The position numbers were made by a program, and so were the translations under genes. This document shows, piece by piece, positions 9,121-18,044 of a stretch of 64,000 nt of DNA. Below the pieces are notes generated by a model that saw only the letters and a program-made list of their open reading frames with translations, did no database searches and had not been told where the DNA came from. The number at the start of each line of letters is the position of its first letter. Positions within the stretch are counted from its first letter, which is position 1. The stretch lies in contig NZ_JANSJE010000006.1 in NCBI RefSeq assembly GCF_047462415.1, positions 70,364 through 134,363 on the forward strand, given 5' to 3'. This DNA comes from Thermostichus sp047462415. GTDB taxonomy: Bacteria; Cyanobacteriota; Cyanobacteriia; Thermostichales; Thermostichaceae.

Positions 9121-9247
9121 CCCAGATAGCTTCTCAACAGCAGGGGCAGAGCCAACTGCCCCGCCGTGGCTCCGTCTCTTCAATACCCACTTTACATTCT
9201 GAGAAGTATCCTGAAAAGCCTTAACCTGATTTCGTAGGGGTGAGCTT

Positions 9248-10180
9248 ATGGCTGCGAGCGATTTCAAGGACTACTACCAGATCCTGGGCGTCAGCCGAGA
9301 TGCTTCTTTAGAGGAGATCAAGCGCGCCTATCGCAAGCTGGCTCGCCAGTATCACCCCGACGTTAACCCCGGCAACAAGGCAGCCGAGGAGCGCTTCAAG
9401 GAGATCAACGAAGCCTACGAGGTGCTCTCGGATCCGGACAAGCGGCGGCGCTACGACCAGTTTGGCCAGTACTGGCAACGGGTGGGCAGCGGTGCGGCGG
9501 CAGGGCCGGGCATGGAGGGATTTGCCCAGTACGCCACCTTCGAGGACTTTATCAACGAGCTGCTGGGCCGCATGGGATCCCGCCGCGGCGGCTTCCAGGG
9601 TTTCACCACCGGGTTTGGGCCGTTTGTCTCGGTGGATCTGCCAGGGCAAGACGTAGAAGCCACGCTAGGCCTCACCTGGGCAGAAGCCTTCCACGGCACC
9701 CAAAAGCGGCTGAGCGTGGATGGCGAAACCCTCACCATCCGTATCCCTGCCGGCGCCAAACCCGGCAGCCGCATCCGCGTCAAGGGCAAAGGCCAATATA
9801 GCCCCTTCGGCGGGCCGAGGGGGGATCTCTACCTCACCCTGGAGCTGCCTCCCCACCCCTTCTTCCGCTTTGACGGCGACAACCTGCTCTGCGAGCTGCC
9901 CATCACGCCCGATGAGGCGGTTTTGGGCGGCACGGCGGAAGTGCCCACCCCCACCGGTCGGGTGCAACTGAAGATCCCTGCCGGCGTCGATAGCGGCCAA
10001 ACCCTGCGGCTGCGCGGCCAAGGCTGGCGGGATCCCCAAGGGCAGCGAGGCGACCTGCTGGTGCGGCTAAAGGTTGTCACGCCCAAATCCCTCTCCCCCA
10101 CTGAGCGGGATCTTTACGAGAAACTGCGGCAAAATCGGAGCTGGGATCCCCGCGCCTACTTGCAGGAGGTGAGGCTATGA
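9248..10180 (+). CDS. DnaJ-class co-chaperone without zinc finger (CbpA-like)
   Basis: The J-domain occupies residues 6-72 with the Hsp70-stimulating YHPDVNP loop. A Gly-rich linker (GSGAAAGPGMEGFA) leads to the two C-terminal substrate-binding barrels (LTWAEAFHGTQKRL, TIRIPAGAKPGSRIRVKGKG, VQLKIPAGVDSGQTLRLRGQG). The CxxCxGxG zinc repeats of type I DnaJ are absent, so it is type II/CbpA-like and should partner a DnaK. Its stop overlaps the start of the cbpM-like gene (ATGA). GTAGGGGTGAG upstream of ATG 9248 supports the start. Confidence 0.92.
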   Translation: MAASDFKDYYQILGVSRDASLEEIKRAYRKLARQYHPDVNPGNKAAEERFKEINEAYEVLSDPDKRRRYDQFGQYWQRVGSGAAAGPGMEGFAQYATFEDFINELLGRMGSRRGGFQGFTTGFGPFVSVDLPGQDVEATLGLTWAEAFHGTQKRLSVDGETLTIRIPAGAKPGSRIRVKGKGQYSPFGGPRGDLYLTLELPPHPFFRFDGDNLLCELPITPDEAVLGGTAEVPTPTGRVQLKIPAGVDSGQTLRLRGQGWRDPQGQRGDLLVRLKVVTPKSLSPTERDLYEKLRQNRSWDPRAYLQEVRL

Positions 10181-10458
10181 GCTTGGCCATTGTGCGGTTG
10201 GAAGAACGCCTCTATACCTTTGAGCAGGCCAGCGAAGTAGCTGGGATCCCGCCCCACCTCTTGGAGTGGCTGCTGGCCCACGGTTTGGTGGAAGCCGAAA
10301 GCAGCTACCTCACCCCCCAGCAGCTCAGGCGCCTGCTCCAGATGATCCGTCTGCATCGCGACTTGGGCCTCAACTGGGTTGGGGCGGCGATGGTTTTGGA
10401 CATGGCCCAGGAAATTGCCCGCCTCAGGGCGCAGCTCCACCACTACCGCGGGTTTTGA
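10177..10458 (+). CDS. CbpM-like J-protein modulator, MerR-type helix-turn-helix
   Basis: A 93-residue protein begins with a MerR-like winged helix (LYTFEQASEVAGIPPHLLEWL ... GLVEAESSYLTPQQLRRL) and ends with a helix rich in Arg/Leu. CbpM proteins of this form bind the J-domain of CbpA and block DnaK stimulation. The four-base overlap with the CbpA-like gene makes the partnership very likely. No DNA target is implied; MerR-like DNA binding remains an alternative. Confidence 0.8.
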   Translation: MSLAIVRLEERLYTFEQASEVAGIPPHLLEWLLAHGLVEAESSYLTPQQLRRLLQMIRLHRDLGLNWVGAAMVLDMAQEIARLRAQLHHYRGF

Positions 10459-10529
10459 GGATCCCGGAACCCCTACGACAACCCCACTGAACCCTGCTCC
10501 TTGTCAACTTTAATTAAGGAGAACTCCTC

Positions 10530-11279
10530 ATGGAACAGATCATCCGACGCAGCCAAGTGGTGGGCCTGCTGGCCCTGGATGGCAGCACCGCCACGGCCCT
10601 GGGCACCGTCGAAGAAATCTGGGTCGATCCCCAGGGACGGGTCTGCTACTTCACCAGCCAGCAGGGCTACACTCCCCTGGAGCAGATCTCGCTCATCGGG
10701 CCGGACGCGCTGCTGACCTACTCCGCCGTTTTCGCCACCCCGGCAACGCCCCTCAGCTCCCTCTACCGGCGAACGGTGCGCATTGGGGATCAGCCGGTGG
10801 GTTGGATCGAGGATTTTCTCTTCGACTGGGAGACCGGATCCATTGCTGCTTACATCCTGGGGGGCAGCATTGCTGAGCCCTGGGGAGGGCGCGCCGTCCT
10901 CTTACCTGAGGATGTAGAGGCCATCGACGTGGACGCGGTGGTGGTCAAGGAAGATGCTCCCCAGCGCCTCAAATCGGAGACTGAGGGCCTAAAGAACTTT
11001 TGGAGCGAAAAATCCCGCCAAGTCAAGCAGCTCATCCAGCGCATGGGGGAGCGCCTCAAAGCCCTGGTCGGCCCCCAGGATCCGCCGGAGGTGGTGCGCG
11101 TCAAGGTCAAGCAGGTGCGGGACGAGCTGGCCAAAGGGGGCAAGTTCGACCTCTCCCTGCTGGATGAGGCGGCAGAGTTTTTGCAGCAAAAATGGACAAC
11201 CTGGCAGCAGCGCCTCAGCCGCGCCGCCCAGCGCATGCAAGCTGCCCTTCAGGCCGCCTGGGAGAAGCTAACCGAGTGA
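10530..11279 (+). CDS. PRC-barrel domain protein
   Basis: Two PRC-barrel halves are visible in the first 150 residues (SQVVGLLALDGSTATALGTV and RRTVRIGDQPVGWIEDFLFD). The C-terminal ~100 residues are a charged, probably helical tail (KSETEGLKNFWSEKSRQVKQ onward). Cyanobacterial PRC-barrel proteins have been linked to membrane or ribosome-maturation roles, but the partner cannot be read here. The ribosome site AAGGAG lies within a small inverted repeat (GGAGAACTCC) just before the ATG, which could lower initiation. It follows the cbpM-like gene by 71 bp. Confidence 0.8.
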   Translation: MEQIIRRSQVVGLLALDGSTATALGTVEEIWVDPQGRVCYFTSQQGYTPLEQISLIGPDALLTYSAVFATPATPLSSLYRRTVRIGDQPVGWIEDFLFDWETGSIAAYILGGSIAEPWGGRAVLLPEDVEAIDVDAVVVKEDAPQRLKSETEGLKNFWSEKSRQVKQLIQRMGERLKALVGPQDPPEVVRVKVKQVRDELAKGGKFDLSLLDEAAEFLQQKWTTWQQRLSRAAQRMQAALQAAWEKLTE

Positions 11280-11286
11280 TGCTCCA

Positions 11287-11420
11287 ACTCCCCTCTCCCT
11301 TTGGGAGAGGGGGCGGGGGTGAGGGAGCACTCCCTTTGGGAGAGGGGCCGGGGGTGTTCGCGTGAGCGGCGCGGAGCGCTTGGGCTGACTCCCTTTGGGA
11401 GAGGGGATAGGGGTGAGGGA
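11287..11420. repeat. Composite intergenic repeat, second copy
   Basis: Three TCCCTTTGGGAGAGGGG-type hairpin units and one exact AGCGGCGCGGAGCGCT (11365-11380) lie between the PRC-barrel gene and rplU, in the same order as at 8053-8196. Here the hairpin loop is TTT rather than TGA, so the stem is conserved while the loop varies. Confidence 0.8.
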
Positions 11421-11530
11421 ATAGCCCCAGCTGACAGAGGGCAGGTTTTTCCGCTAGCATTAAAGGTCGCTGTCAATGCTCGGATCAGGTTTCAAGACCC
11501 GCAGGGGCACCTGTACGGCAAGGAAAAGGC

Positions 11531-11938
11531 ATGACCTACGCGATTGTGGAAACCAGTGGCAAGCAGCTTTGGGTAGAGCCGGGGCGCTTTTACGACATCG
11601 ATCGCCTGCCCGGCACAGAAGAGAACAGCCCTTTGACCCTGTCCCAGGTGTTGTTGATTAACCATGAGGGACAGGTGACCCTAGGCCATCCCTATATTGC
11701 CGAGGCCGTGGTCAGGGCGCGGGTTCTGCAGCACCGCCGCGGCAACAAAATCATCGTCTACAAGATGCGGCCGAAGAAAAAGACCCGCAAGAAAAGAGGC
11801 CATCGGCAGCCGCTCACCCGTGTGCTGATCGAGTCCATCGAACTCAACGGGGCGCCACTGGCCGCCGCTCAGGCTGCCTCGCCATCCACTTCTGAGATGG
11901 CAATTGCTGCAGCCGGGATCCCCGAGGCGAAGGAATAG
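11531..11938 (+). CDS. rplU: 50S ribosomal protein L21
   Basis: The 135-residue protein matches bL21: MTYAIVETSGKQLWVEPGRFYDIDRL, then IIVYKMRPKKKTRKKRGHRQ, the rRNA-binding basic loop, and LTRVLIESI. A low-complexity tail of ~30 residues (AAAQAASPSTSEM...) extends past the usual bacterial C-terminus. It is followed 59 bp later by rpmA, the normal L21-L27 order. Confidence 0.97.
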   Translation: MTYAIVETSGKQLWVEPGRFYDIDRLPGTEENSPLTLSQVLLINHEGQVTLGHPYIAEAVVRARVLQHRRGNKIIVYKMRPKKKTRKKRGHRQPLTRVLIESIELNGAPLAAAQAASPSTSEMAIAAAGIPEAKE

Positions 11939-11997
11939 ACCCTAAACTTAGGATCCCAACTTATCTTCGGCGACGACACACTTGCACAGGAGGCATT

Positions 11998-12267
11998 ATG
12001 GCTCACAAGAAAGGAACCGGCAGCACCCGCAACGGCCGCGACTCCAATGCCAAGCGGCTGGGGGTGAAGTGCTTTGGCGGCGAGCTGGTGCATCCCGGCT
12101 ACATCCTGGTGAGACAGCGGGGCACCAAGTTTCACCCAGGGGTGAACGTGCGCATCGGCGGCGATGACACTTTGTTTGCGGTAGCCACCGGCATTGTCAC
12201 CTTTGAGCGCTACGGCAAACGGCGGCAGAAGGTGAGCGTTTACCCGGCTGAGGCGGCTGCCCAATAG
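11998..12267 (+). CDS. rpmA: 50S ribosomal protein L27
   Basis: The 89-residue sequence begins MAHKKGTGSTRNGRDSNAKR and continues KCFGGELVHPGYILVRQRGTK, typical of bL27 near the peptidyl-transferase centre. A canonical AGGAGG lies five bases before the ATG. There is no N-terminal cleavable extension of the Firmicute type. Confidence 0.97.
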   Translation: MAHKKGTGSTRNGRDSNAKRLGVKCFGGELVHPGYILVRQRGTKFHPGVNVRIGGDDTLFAVATGIVTFERYGKRRQKVSVYPAEAAAQ

Positions 12268-12341
12268 GTGGCCTTTCTTCCCGTTCTGGCCAGGACAGCC
12301 CATTTGTCCCATCCCCCCCAAGCCAACAGAGGGATCCCAGC

Positions 12342-13856
12342 TTGGCCCAATGCCCAATTCTGTGTGGAGCGCCTGTGAGATCTGGGGCTGTGCGGGTGTA
12401 CTTGTTTCGTGGCGTGGGGTTGCTCCACCTCATTGCCGGGGTGGCATACCTCTACTGGCGCATCACAGCCGGGCTGACCGGTCTGGGATCCCTTGTATTT
12501 TGGGGGGCCGAGCTGTACGTTTGGCTGGCGGCGGTGGGCTTTATCCTCAGCCGCTATCCCCAGGTGCCGCGAAAGGGAGTGCCGACGCCGGAGGTGCTGC
12601 GGCGGGCGTTTTTTCAACTGCCGCGGGTGGATGTGCTGGTGATGCGCCAGCGGGATTCTGTGGAAGCGACCCGGCAGGCGGTGCTCTCGGCCCTGCGCCT
12701 GGATTACCCCTGGGAGCGGCTGTTTGTCCATGTTGTGGATCGGGTGGAAGATGCGGAGATGGCCAAGGTGGCGCGGGCCATCCCCTGCGAGTACTGGCCT
12801 TGCCCCAGGCCAACCCTGGATCCCCTGGCTTACATGCTGGGATGCGGCCAGATCCAAGGGGAGTATCTGCTCCTGTTGCAGCCGGGCCATTTTGTCGAGC
12901 CGGATTTTTTGTGGCAGACGTTGCCCCTGTTTTACGACTCGCCAGAGCGGGCTCCCATCGCCAATGCCACCGGCTTTGTGCAGGCGATGCTGCGCACCCT
13001 GGGCCGGCCCCAGGCCGTCCACCCCCTACAGCAGCTTTTGGCGGTGGGATCCCAAGGCTACCAGGCGGCACCGCTGCTGGGATCCGGCTGTCTCATTCGG
13101 CGGGCGGCTTTGGAGGGGATCCCGCAGATCGATATCCGCCGCCCTGTGCAGTTGGGGTGTCAGATGCACTGCCGCGGCTGGCAGTCCCACCTGGTGCGCC
13201 AGGCCCAGGTCACCGGCGTTTTGTTGCCCTTGCGCAACCGCCGCGTGGCTCTGCTGGCGATTTTTTCGGCCTTGCGGGAAAACCCCTTCTGGGGCAAGGC
13301 CACCACGCAGCAGCAGCGCTTCCAGTACCTGTGGCTGGCCCTCTGGGCCGCCGGCGGGGTGGCGGAGCTGGCCTATTTGGCGGTGCCCATCCTCTTTCTC
13401 TGCACGGGCTGGATGCCGGTGCCGGCCTTTGACAGGGTCTTTTTCGCCTGGTTTTTGCCCTATGCCCTGCTGGGGCGGATCACCTGGCTGCTGGCCTTTC
13501 CCCCCTCGCTGTGGGGGGCCGCGTGGCGGTCAGAACGGCAGACGGGCAGCCAGTTCTTCCAGTCTATCCAGGCGCTGGTGCAGAGCTTGCGAGGCGGGAT
13601 CCCCTATCCTGAACAGCCGTCCCAGCTTTCCCTCGGCCCGCAGGCGCTGGCTATTGTGCTGACCTTGCTGGCGATGGGGGTGGGATCCCTGCGCTTTGCC
13701 GGCAACTGGGATCCGAGCTGGCCGGAGCTGATCTTTGGCTTGGTTTGGGCCTTCTACAACCTGATGATCCTGACAGTGCGCCCCGACGATCACGATTTTG
13801 CCGGCTTTGCCCTGTCCAGCAGCAGTGCGGCGACGGAAGAGAGCGCCAACCCCTAA
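12342..13856 (+). CDS. Degenerate GT2 / cellulose-synthase-like membrane protein
   Basis: The layout is that of BcsA-like processive glycosyltransferases: two N-terminal membrane segments, a cytosolic GT-A-like core (about residues 95-300), then four or more C-terminal membrane segments. Key residues have changed. Where an active enzyme has DDG and DxD, this protein shows VVDRVED and LLLQPGHFV; the acceptor-side GSGCLIRRAAL survives, and QQQRFQYLW replaces QxxRW. It may be a non-catalytic paralogue. The frame opens at TTG 12342; GTG 12390 is a plausible later start. Product sugar, if any, is unknown. Confidence 0.6.
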   Translation: MAQCPILCGAPVRSGAVRVYLFRGVGLLHLIAGVAYLYWRITAGLTGLGSLVFWGAELYVWLAAVGFILSRYPQVPRKGVPTPEVLRRAFFQLPRVDVLVMRQRDSVEATRQAVLSALRLDYPWERLFVHVVDRVEDAEMAKVARAIPCEYWPCPRPTLDPLAYMLGCGQIQGEYLLLLQPGHFVEPDFLWQTLPLFYDSPERAPIANATGFVQAMLRTLGRPQAVHPLQQLLAVGSQGYQAAPLLGSGCLIRRAALEGIPQIDIRRPVQLGCQMHCRGWQSHLVRQAQVTGVLLPLRNRRVALLAIFSALRENPFWGKATTQQQRFQYLWLALWAAGGVAELAYLAVPILFLCTGWMPVPAFDRVFFAWFLPYALLGRITWLLAFPPSLWGAAWRSERQTGSQFFQSIQALVQSLRGGIPYPEQPSQLSLGPQALAIVLTLLAMGVGSLRFAGNWDPSWPELIFGLVWAFYNLMILTVRPDDHDFAGFALSSSSAATEESANP

Positions 13857-14083
13857 ACTGCCCAGCCAACATCCATTGGCTGCTGCAGAGATGGAATTGC
13901 AGGCTGCCGCAGCGGCTGGTGGGCAAACGCTATGCTGTGAGAAACATACAACGATTGACTCGGCACAGGTTGCCCCCAACTCTCCGGGGAGGCGTACCGG
14001 TGGAGAGGCGGGATCCCTGGCCAAGTTGCCCCTGATGTTTGCAGAATTGAACGCAGTTTTCTGGGTTTAAGAACGGCACACCT

Positions 14084-15859
14084 GTGGAGTCAGAAAGACC
14101 CCCCCTTCGACTGTTTCCCCTGGGCACAGATCCCCGGCAGCAAGGCTGTGCCTACTGGCTGGAGATGGGATCCCACCGCTTGCTCCTCGATTGCGGTTTG
14201 CCTGCTTCCTCCCTCTTCAAGGCCCTGCCAGGGATCCCGGACGCGGTGATCTGCAGCCACGCTCACTTTGACCATCTGCAGGGGCTGCCCGCCTTTCATC
14301 GTCGCTACCCGCAGGTGCCCCTCTACGCCACCCCGGTGACGGCTCATTTGGCCGGCGGGTTGTGGGAGCGCGGTGTTTGGCCAGGCTACGACCGGGATAT
14401 TCGCTTTCCCCCTTTTCGGGCGCTGCCCTTTGGCCGGGCGCGGGAGATCTTGCCCCACCTGATGCTTACTTTCTTTGCGGCCGGGCACCTGCCAGGGGCG
14501 GCGGCAACCCTGCTGCAAAATACCCAGACCACTCCAGCCCAAACCTGCGTGTACACCGGCGACTGTTCCCTGGCCTCAACTCGCTTTGCCCCCGGCCTGG
14601 ATCTCGCCGCTTTGCGCCACTGGCAGCCGGACGTGCTGCTCATCGAAGCCTCGCTGGGATCCACCCGCCATCCGCCCCGTCGTCATCTGGAAAATCGCCT
14701 GGTGGAGCGGTTGCTCAGCGCCCTGGAAGCGGGGCAAACGGTGCTGTTGCCGCTGCCGGTGTTGGGGCTGGGGCAGGAGCTGATCTTTCTCCTCAAGGCC
14801 CACCACCGCTTTACCCAATCTCCCCAAGCACTGAAGGTGTGGGTGGCGCCGGGTTTGGCGGCAGGCTGCGAGCTCTACGAACGCTTGCTCCCCTACCTGC
14901 CGGAGCCGGTGCGCAACTTCGCCACCTACCAGCCCTTGTTTTGGGAAGACCGCCTACAGCCACAGGTGCAGCCCCTCACGGAGGCGGATCCTCTGCCCCA
15001 AGGCCTGCTGCTGTACGATGCCGATGCTGATCCCAAGGCCTGGGATCCCATTTGGTCGAGGTTGTTGGCCCAACCGCAGCGCTCCTGTCTGCTGCTGCGG
15101 CTGCCGGAAGTGGAGCTGGCCACCCCGTTTGAGCGTTGGCCGGCACCGCTGCGCTCCCGCCTGGCGGTGGAATGGATGACCTGGCACAGCCACAACGATG
15201 TCGGGCATCTCACCCAGATCATCCACACCTTTCGCCCCCAACATCTGGTTTTGGTGCACGCCAGCCCCCAGCAAGCGCAGGATCTGGCGGATCTGCCAGA
15301 GCTGTGCAATCGCTACCATGTCCACTGCCCCCAGTCTGGCCATTGGCTAGAGCTGGCCGACGGGCGCCTGCAAACCCCGATCCAGCCCCCGGATGCTCCT
15401 GCCGAGGTCAGGGATCCCGCGGTGCGCTACGAGGGGGAGGTGGAAGAAATTTGGCAGGAACAGGGCCCGCCCCGCGCCTTGGCCGGAGTGCAGGTGCGTC
15501 TGCCGCCCCAGATCGCCCAGGATCCCCGCTGGGCCGCCTGGGCCGATACCGGCCTGGTGGAAGCCCGCTGGCAGGGATCCGAACTGGTGCTGCGCGGCCT
15601 TGCTCCACGGGAGCTGATCCGTCCGGCAGAGGCTGCCCCCGCCCCAGCAGGAATCATGTCGCGTCCAAAACAGACTTCTGCCTCCACCCATAACGGTGGC
15701 AGAAAGTGCCAGAACTGCCGCTTTGCCCGCCAGATCTTGACCTCACAAGCCCAAGCCTTTCGCTGCGACCAAGAGCGCTCTCCCCTCTACCGCCTCCGGG
15801 TGGATCCGCAAGGAAGCTGTCCTTACCATCAGCCGCTGGAAATCCGCTCTTCCGGTTAG
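14084..15859 (+). CDS. Beta-CASP metallo-beta-lactamase-fold hydrolase with C-terminal Cys cluster
   Basis: The metal site is intact: SHAHFDHLQG (motif 2), AAGHLPGAA (motif 3), YTGDCS (motif 4). A beta-CASP insert follows with VLLPLPVLGLGQELIFLL and the late WHSHNDVGHLTQII ... LVLVHASP, as in CPSF73/RNase J-like nucleases. Past residue ~520 a separate segment has KCQNC, RCDQ and SCPYH, a likely zinc ribbon. RNA or DNA cleavage is inferred from the family. The GTG start at 14084 is the only one that keeps the first beta strand. Confidence 0.8.
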   Translation: MESERPPLRLFPLGTDPRQQGCAYWLEMGSHRLLLDCGLPASSLFKALPGIPDAVICSHAHFDHLQGLPAFHRRYPQVPLYATPVTAHLAGGLWERGVWPGYDRDIRFPPFRALPFGRAREILPHLMLTFFAAGHLPGAAATLLQNTQTTPAQTCVYTGDCSLASTRFAPGLDLAALRHWQPDVLLIEASLGSTRHPPRRHLENRLVERLLSALEAGQTVLLPLPVLGLGQELIFLLKAHHRFTQSPQALKVWVAPGLAAGCELYERLLPYLPEPVRNFATYQPLFWEDRLQPQVQPLTEADPLPQGLLLYDADADPKAWDPIWSRLLAQPQRSCLLLRLPEVELATPFERWPAPLRSRLAVEWMTWHSHNDVGHLTQIIHTFRPQHLVLVHASPQQAQDLADLPELCNRYHVHCPQSGHWLELADGRLQTPIQPPDAPAEVRDPAVRYEGEVEEIWQEQGPPRALAGVQVRLPPQIAQDPRWAAWADTGLVEARWQGSELVLRGLAPRELIRPAEAAPAPAGIMSRPKQTSASTHNGGRKCQNCRFARQILTSQAQAFRCDQERSPLYRLRVDPQGSCPYHQPLEIRSSG

Positions 15860-15924
15860 CTTCCAACAAGCCCCGAAGCCACAGCAGCCCAAAGGCTAGA
15901 ATGGGACAAGTCGCGGTAGCCACC

Positions 15925-16680
15925 ATGCCTGAGCAACAACCCTGGGCAGCTCGTCGTCAGGGGCCGGTCGGATCCCTGGAGCGATCAGCCGACGCCTTGA
16001 TCCCACCCCGCCCGCCCGTGGTGCAGATGGCTGGGGTGAACAAGGTCTACTCGCTGCCGGAAGGCAGCTTTCAGGCCCTCTACGACATCAACCTAACGAT
16101 CTGGCCGAGAGAGTATTGCGCCATCATGGGGCCCTCGGGCTCCGGCAAGTCCACCCTGATGAACCTCATGGGCTGTTTGGATCGGCCCAGCTCAGGGCGC
16201 TACTGGCTGGACGGCGTGGAAGTCTCTACCCTGACGGATCGGGAGCTGGCCCGGATTCGCAACCAAAAGATCGGCTTTGTCTTCCAGCAGTTTCATCTGC
16301 TGCCTGTTCTGACAGCACTGGAAAACGTCATGCTCCCCTTGGCCTATGCCGGGATCCCGGAGCCAGAACAGCGCCGGCGGGCCAAGCAAGCTTTAGAACA
16401 AGTGGGCTTGGGGAGCAAACTGCACCAGCGCCCAGCCCAGCTCTCTGGGGGCCAGCAGCAGCGGGTGGCCATTGCCCGGGCCGTCGTCAACCGACCGCAA
16501 CTGTTGTTGGCTGACGAGCCCACAGGAGCCCTGGACAGCCACACCGGTCAGGAAGTGCTCAACCTTTTTGCCGAGCTCCACCGCCAGGGCATTACCCTTG
16601 TCGTGGTTACCCATGACCTGAAAGTGGCCCAGGTCGCCCAGCGCATCATCCGAGTTGCCGATGGGCATTTGCTGGCCTAG
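15925..16680 (+). CDS. MacB/LolD-type ABC transporter ATPase
   Basis: A single ABC domain with GPSGSGKSTLMNLMG (Walker A), FQQFHLLPVLTALENVMLPL (Q-loop, typical of LolD/MacB), LSGGQQQRVAIARA, LLADEPTGALDS (Walker B) and the VVVTHDL switch. This subfamily works with FtsX-type permeases in lipoprotein or peptide export; no such permease is next to it. The frame is open further upstream into the beta-CASP gene, but ATG 15925 (251 aa) gives the family's usual length plus a ~30-residue leader. Confidence 0.88.
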   Translation: MPEQQPWAARRQGPVGSLERSADALIPPRPPVVQMAGVNKVYSLPEGSFQALYDINLTIWPREYCAIMGPSGSGKSTLMNLMGCLDRPSSGRYWLDGVEVSTLTDRELARIRNQKIGFVFQQFHLLPVLTALENVMLPLAYAGIPEPEQRRRAKQALEQVGLGSKLHQRPAQLSGGQQQRVAIARAVVNRPQLLLADEPTGALDSHTGQEVLNLFAELHRQGITLVVVTHDLKVAQVAQRIIRVADGHLLA

Positions 16681-16762
16681 GCCGGGATCCAAGGGGGGCC
16701 TATCGGGAACGAGCCGGCTTGCGCTAGCCTAAACGCAACTGAGCGCTCGGCAGGATCGGCCC

Positions 16763-17338
16763 ATGAAATTCATCGAAGATATCATCCGATTTTTGGAAAC
16801 CCGCCTAGAGGAATTCCTCAGGGCCCACCCCGAGATCGAGTTGCAAGCCCTCGACGAGCAGTTGCGCCAGCAGGAAGAAGAAACTCGACGGCTGTTGCAG
16901 GAAAGCCGCGCTCAGAAGCAGGCCCTCAGCGAAGCTCTCGCCAAGCTGGGCGAGGAGATCAAGACCTGGCACTTTCGCATCGAAAAAGCTGAGCAGGCCA
17001 ACCGCCCCGATCTGGCCGAAGGGGCACGCCGACGCGAAGCCGAACTGCTGCAGCAAGGGAGCCGGTTGTTCAACCAAGGGAAGTCCCTAGAGGAGAAAAT
17101 CCGGCAACTGGAAGCTCTACTGCCGCAAATTGCCCAGCGCCGCCAAGAGGTACAAACCAAGCTACAAGAAGTCAAAGCCGCACAAGCCAAAACTGCCGCC
17201 GAGCGGGTTAGCCCCTGGGAAAAGCTGTTTGAGGAGGATAAATTGGAGGAAGAATTTCGTCGGCTGGAGATGCGGCTGGCGGTAGATAAGGAATTGGATG
17301 ACATGAAGAAAAAGGTGGGGGAACAGCAGCGGCGGTAG
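16763..17338 (+). CDS. Cyanobacterial coiled-coil protein (TIGR04376-like)
   Basis: The protein starts MKFIEDIIRFLETRLEEFL, the signature opening of a cyanobacteria-specific family, and then is almost wholly helical, with heptads rich in Gln, Glu, Arg and Leu from residue 30 to the end. No membrane segment or catalytic motif is present. Its job is unknown. It sits between an ABC ATPase and pipX on the same strand with short spacers. Confidence 0.75.
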   Translation: MKFIEDIIRFLETRLEEFLRAHPEIELQALDEQLRQQEEETRRLLQESRAQKQALSEALAKLGEEIKTWHFRIEKAEQANRPDLAEGARRREAELLQQGSRLFNQGKSLEEKIRQLEALLPQIAQRRQEVQTKLQEVKAAQAKTAAERVSPWEKLFEEDKLEEEFRRLEMRLAVDKELDDMKKKVGEQQRR

Positions 17339-17535
17339 CAGCCCGACCTGTGCCCAGAAAAACTTTGTTAACCTCGAATCCAGTTGCAACAGCCAAACCA
17401 AAATCAAGCTGGGTGGAACCTATAATTTCAGCTCTCGGTCTTAAGAGCCGGAGCAAAATCGCTTCGGAGACTTGCTCCGCCACCGAACGAGAAGGAAAGC
17501 CCCTCTTCTCCACCAAGAGTGATACGCTATTGGGC

Positions 17536-17832
17536 ATGAATGAGTTGTATCTGAATCACCCCACATTTGGTTTGCTCTACAGCCTGTGTCGGGTTGACGA
17601 AAGTCAGGCCATCTTCACCACCCTTTATGCTCAAAGGCTCTTTTTTCGGGTTTACTTCAAGCCGCCGGATAACAACGGGGATCCTGCTGCCGTGGAGGAG
17701 CTGGTCTTTGATCCGATTAGCCGTAACGAGGCTCGCCAACTCATCGAAGAGCAGATGCGCCTGCTGCGCCGCGCCGCTCGTCAAGACGAGCTAGAACAAC
17801 TGCAGTTGATCTATAAGCAAACCTTTTCCTAG
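17536..17832 (+). CDS. pipX: PipX, PII-interacting co-activator of NtcA
   Basis: Translation from ATG 17536 gives 98 residues: MNELYLNHPTFGLLYSLCRV, then IFTTLYAQRLFFRVYF and the C-terminal helix rich in Arg and Gln (ARQLIEEQMRLLRRAARQ). This is the PipX fold: a Tudor-like domain plus helices. PipX binds NtcA and 2-oxoglutarate when nitrogen is short, and is held by PII or PlmA otherwise. The frame remains open upstream to 17350, but those extra 62 residues are not part of the family. A probable NtcA-driven operon lies 14 kb away in this window. Confidence 0.92.
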   Translation: MNELYLNHPTFGLLYSLCRVDESQAIFTTLYAQRLFFRVYFKPPDNNGDPAAVEELVFDPISRNEARQLIEEQMRLLRRAARQDELEQLQLIYKQTFS

Positions 17833-17946
17833 CGGGGCTCCTTCTGAGAGTCTGGCATGACCTTAGGGCAAGGGTTACGTCCCCCCAGACAGCCGCTTAT
17901 GGCCACTTCAAACTAGATTAAGACACTTCCCACGCGTCCCTCGCCA

Positions 17947-18011
17947 CTCCCCTCACCCCCAGCCCCTCTCCCTGAGGGAGAGGGGAGTCGAGAATAGCGC
18001 CCCGCGTCGCT
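17947..18011. repeat. Composite intergenic repeat, third copy (inverted module order)
   Basis: CTCACCCCCAGCCCCTCTCC followed by CTGAGGGAGAGGGG forms the hairpin unit (17947-17989). A variant of the 16-mer, AGCGCCCCGCGTCGCT (17996-18011, reverse orientation, two changes), follows. It lies between the convergent pipX and pheS ends. Confidence 0.7.
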
Positions 18012-18044
18012 GGCGCAAACGAAGCCTTGAAATGACGATAAAAC

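Noticed and set aside
15706..15924. Longer N-terminus for the MacB-like ATPase
   Set aside because: It overlaps the beta-CASP reading frame and lacks family similarity; ATG 15925 is better.
17350..17535. 62-residue extension of PipX
   Set aside because: PipX proteins start at MNELYLNHPTFG; the upstream part is not conserved in kind and has no ribosome site.
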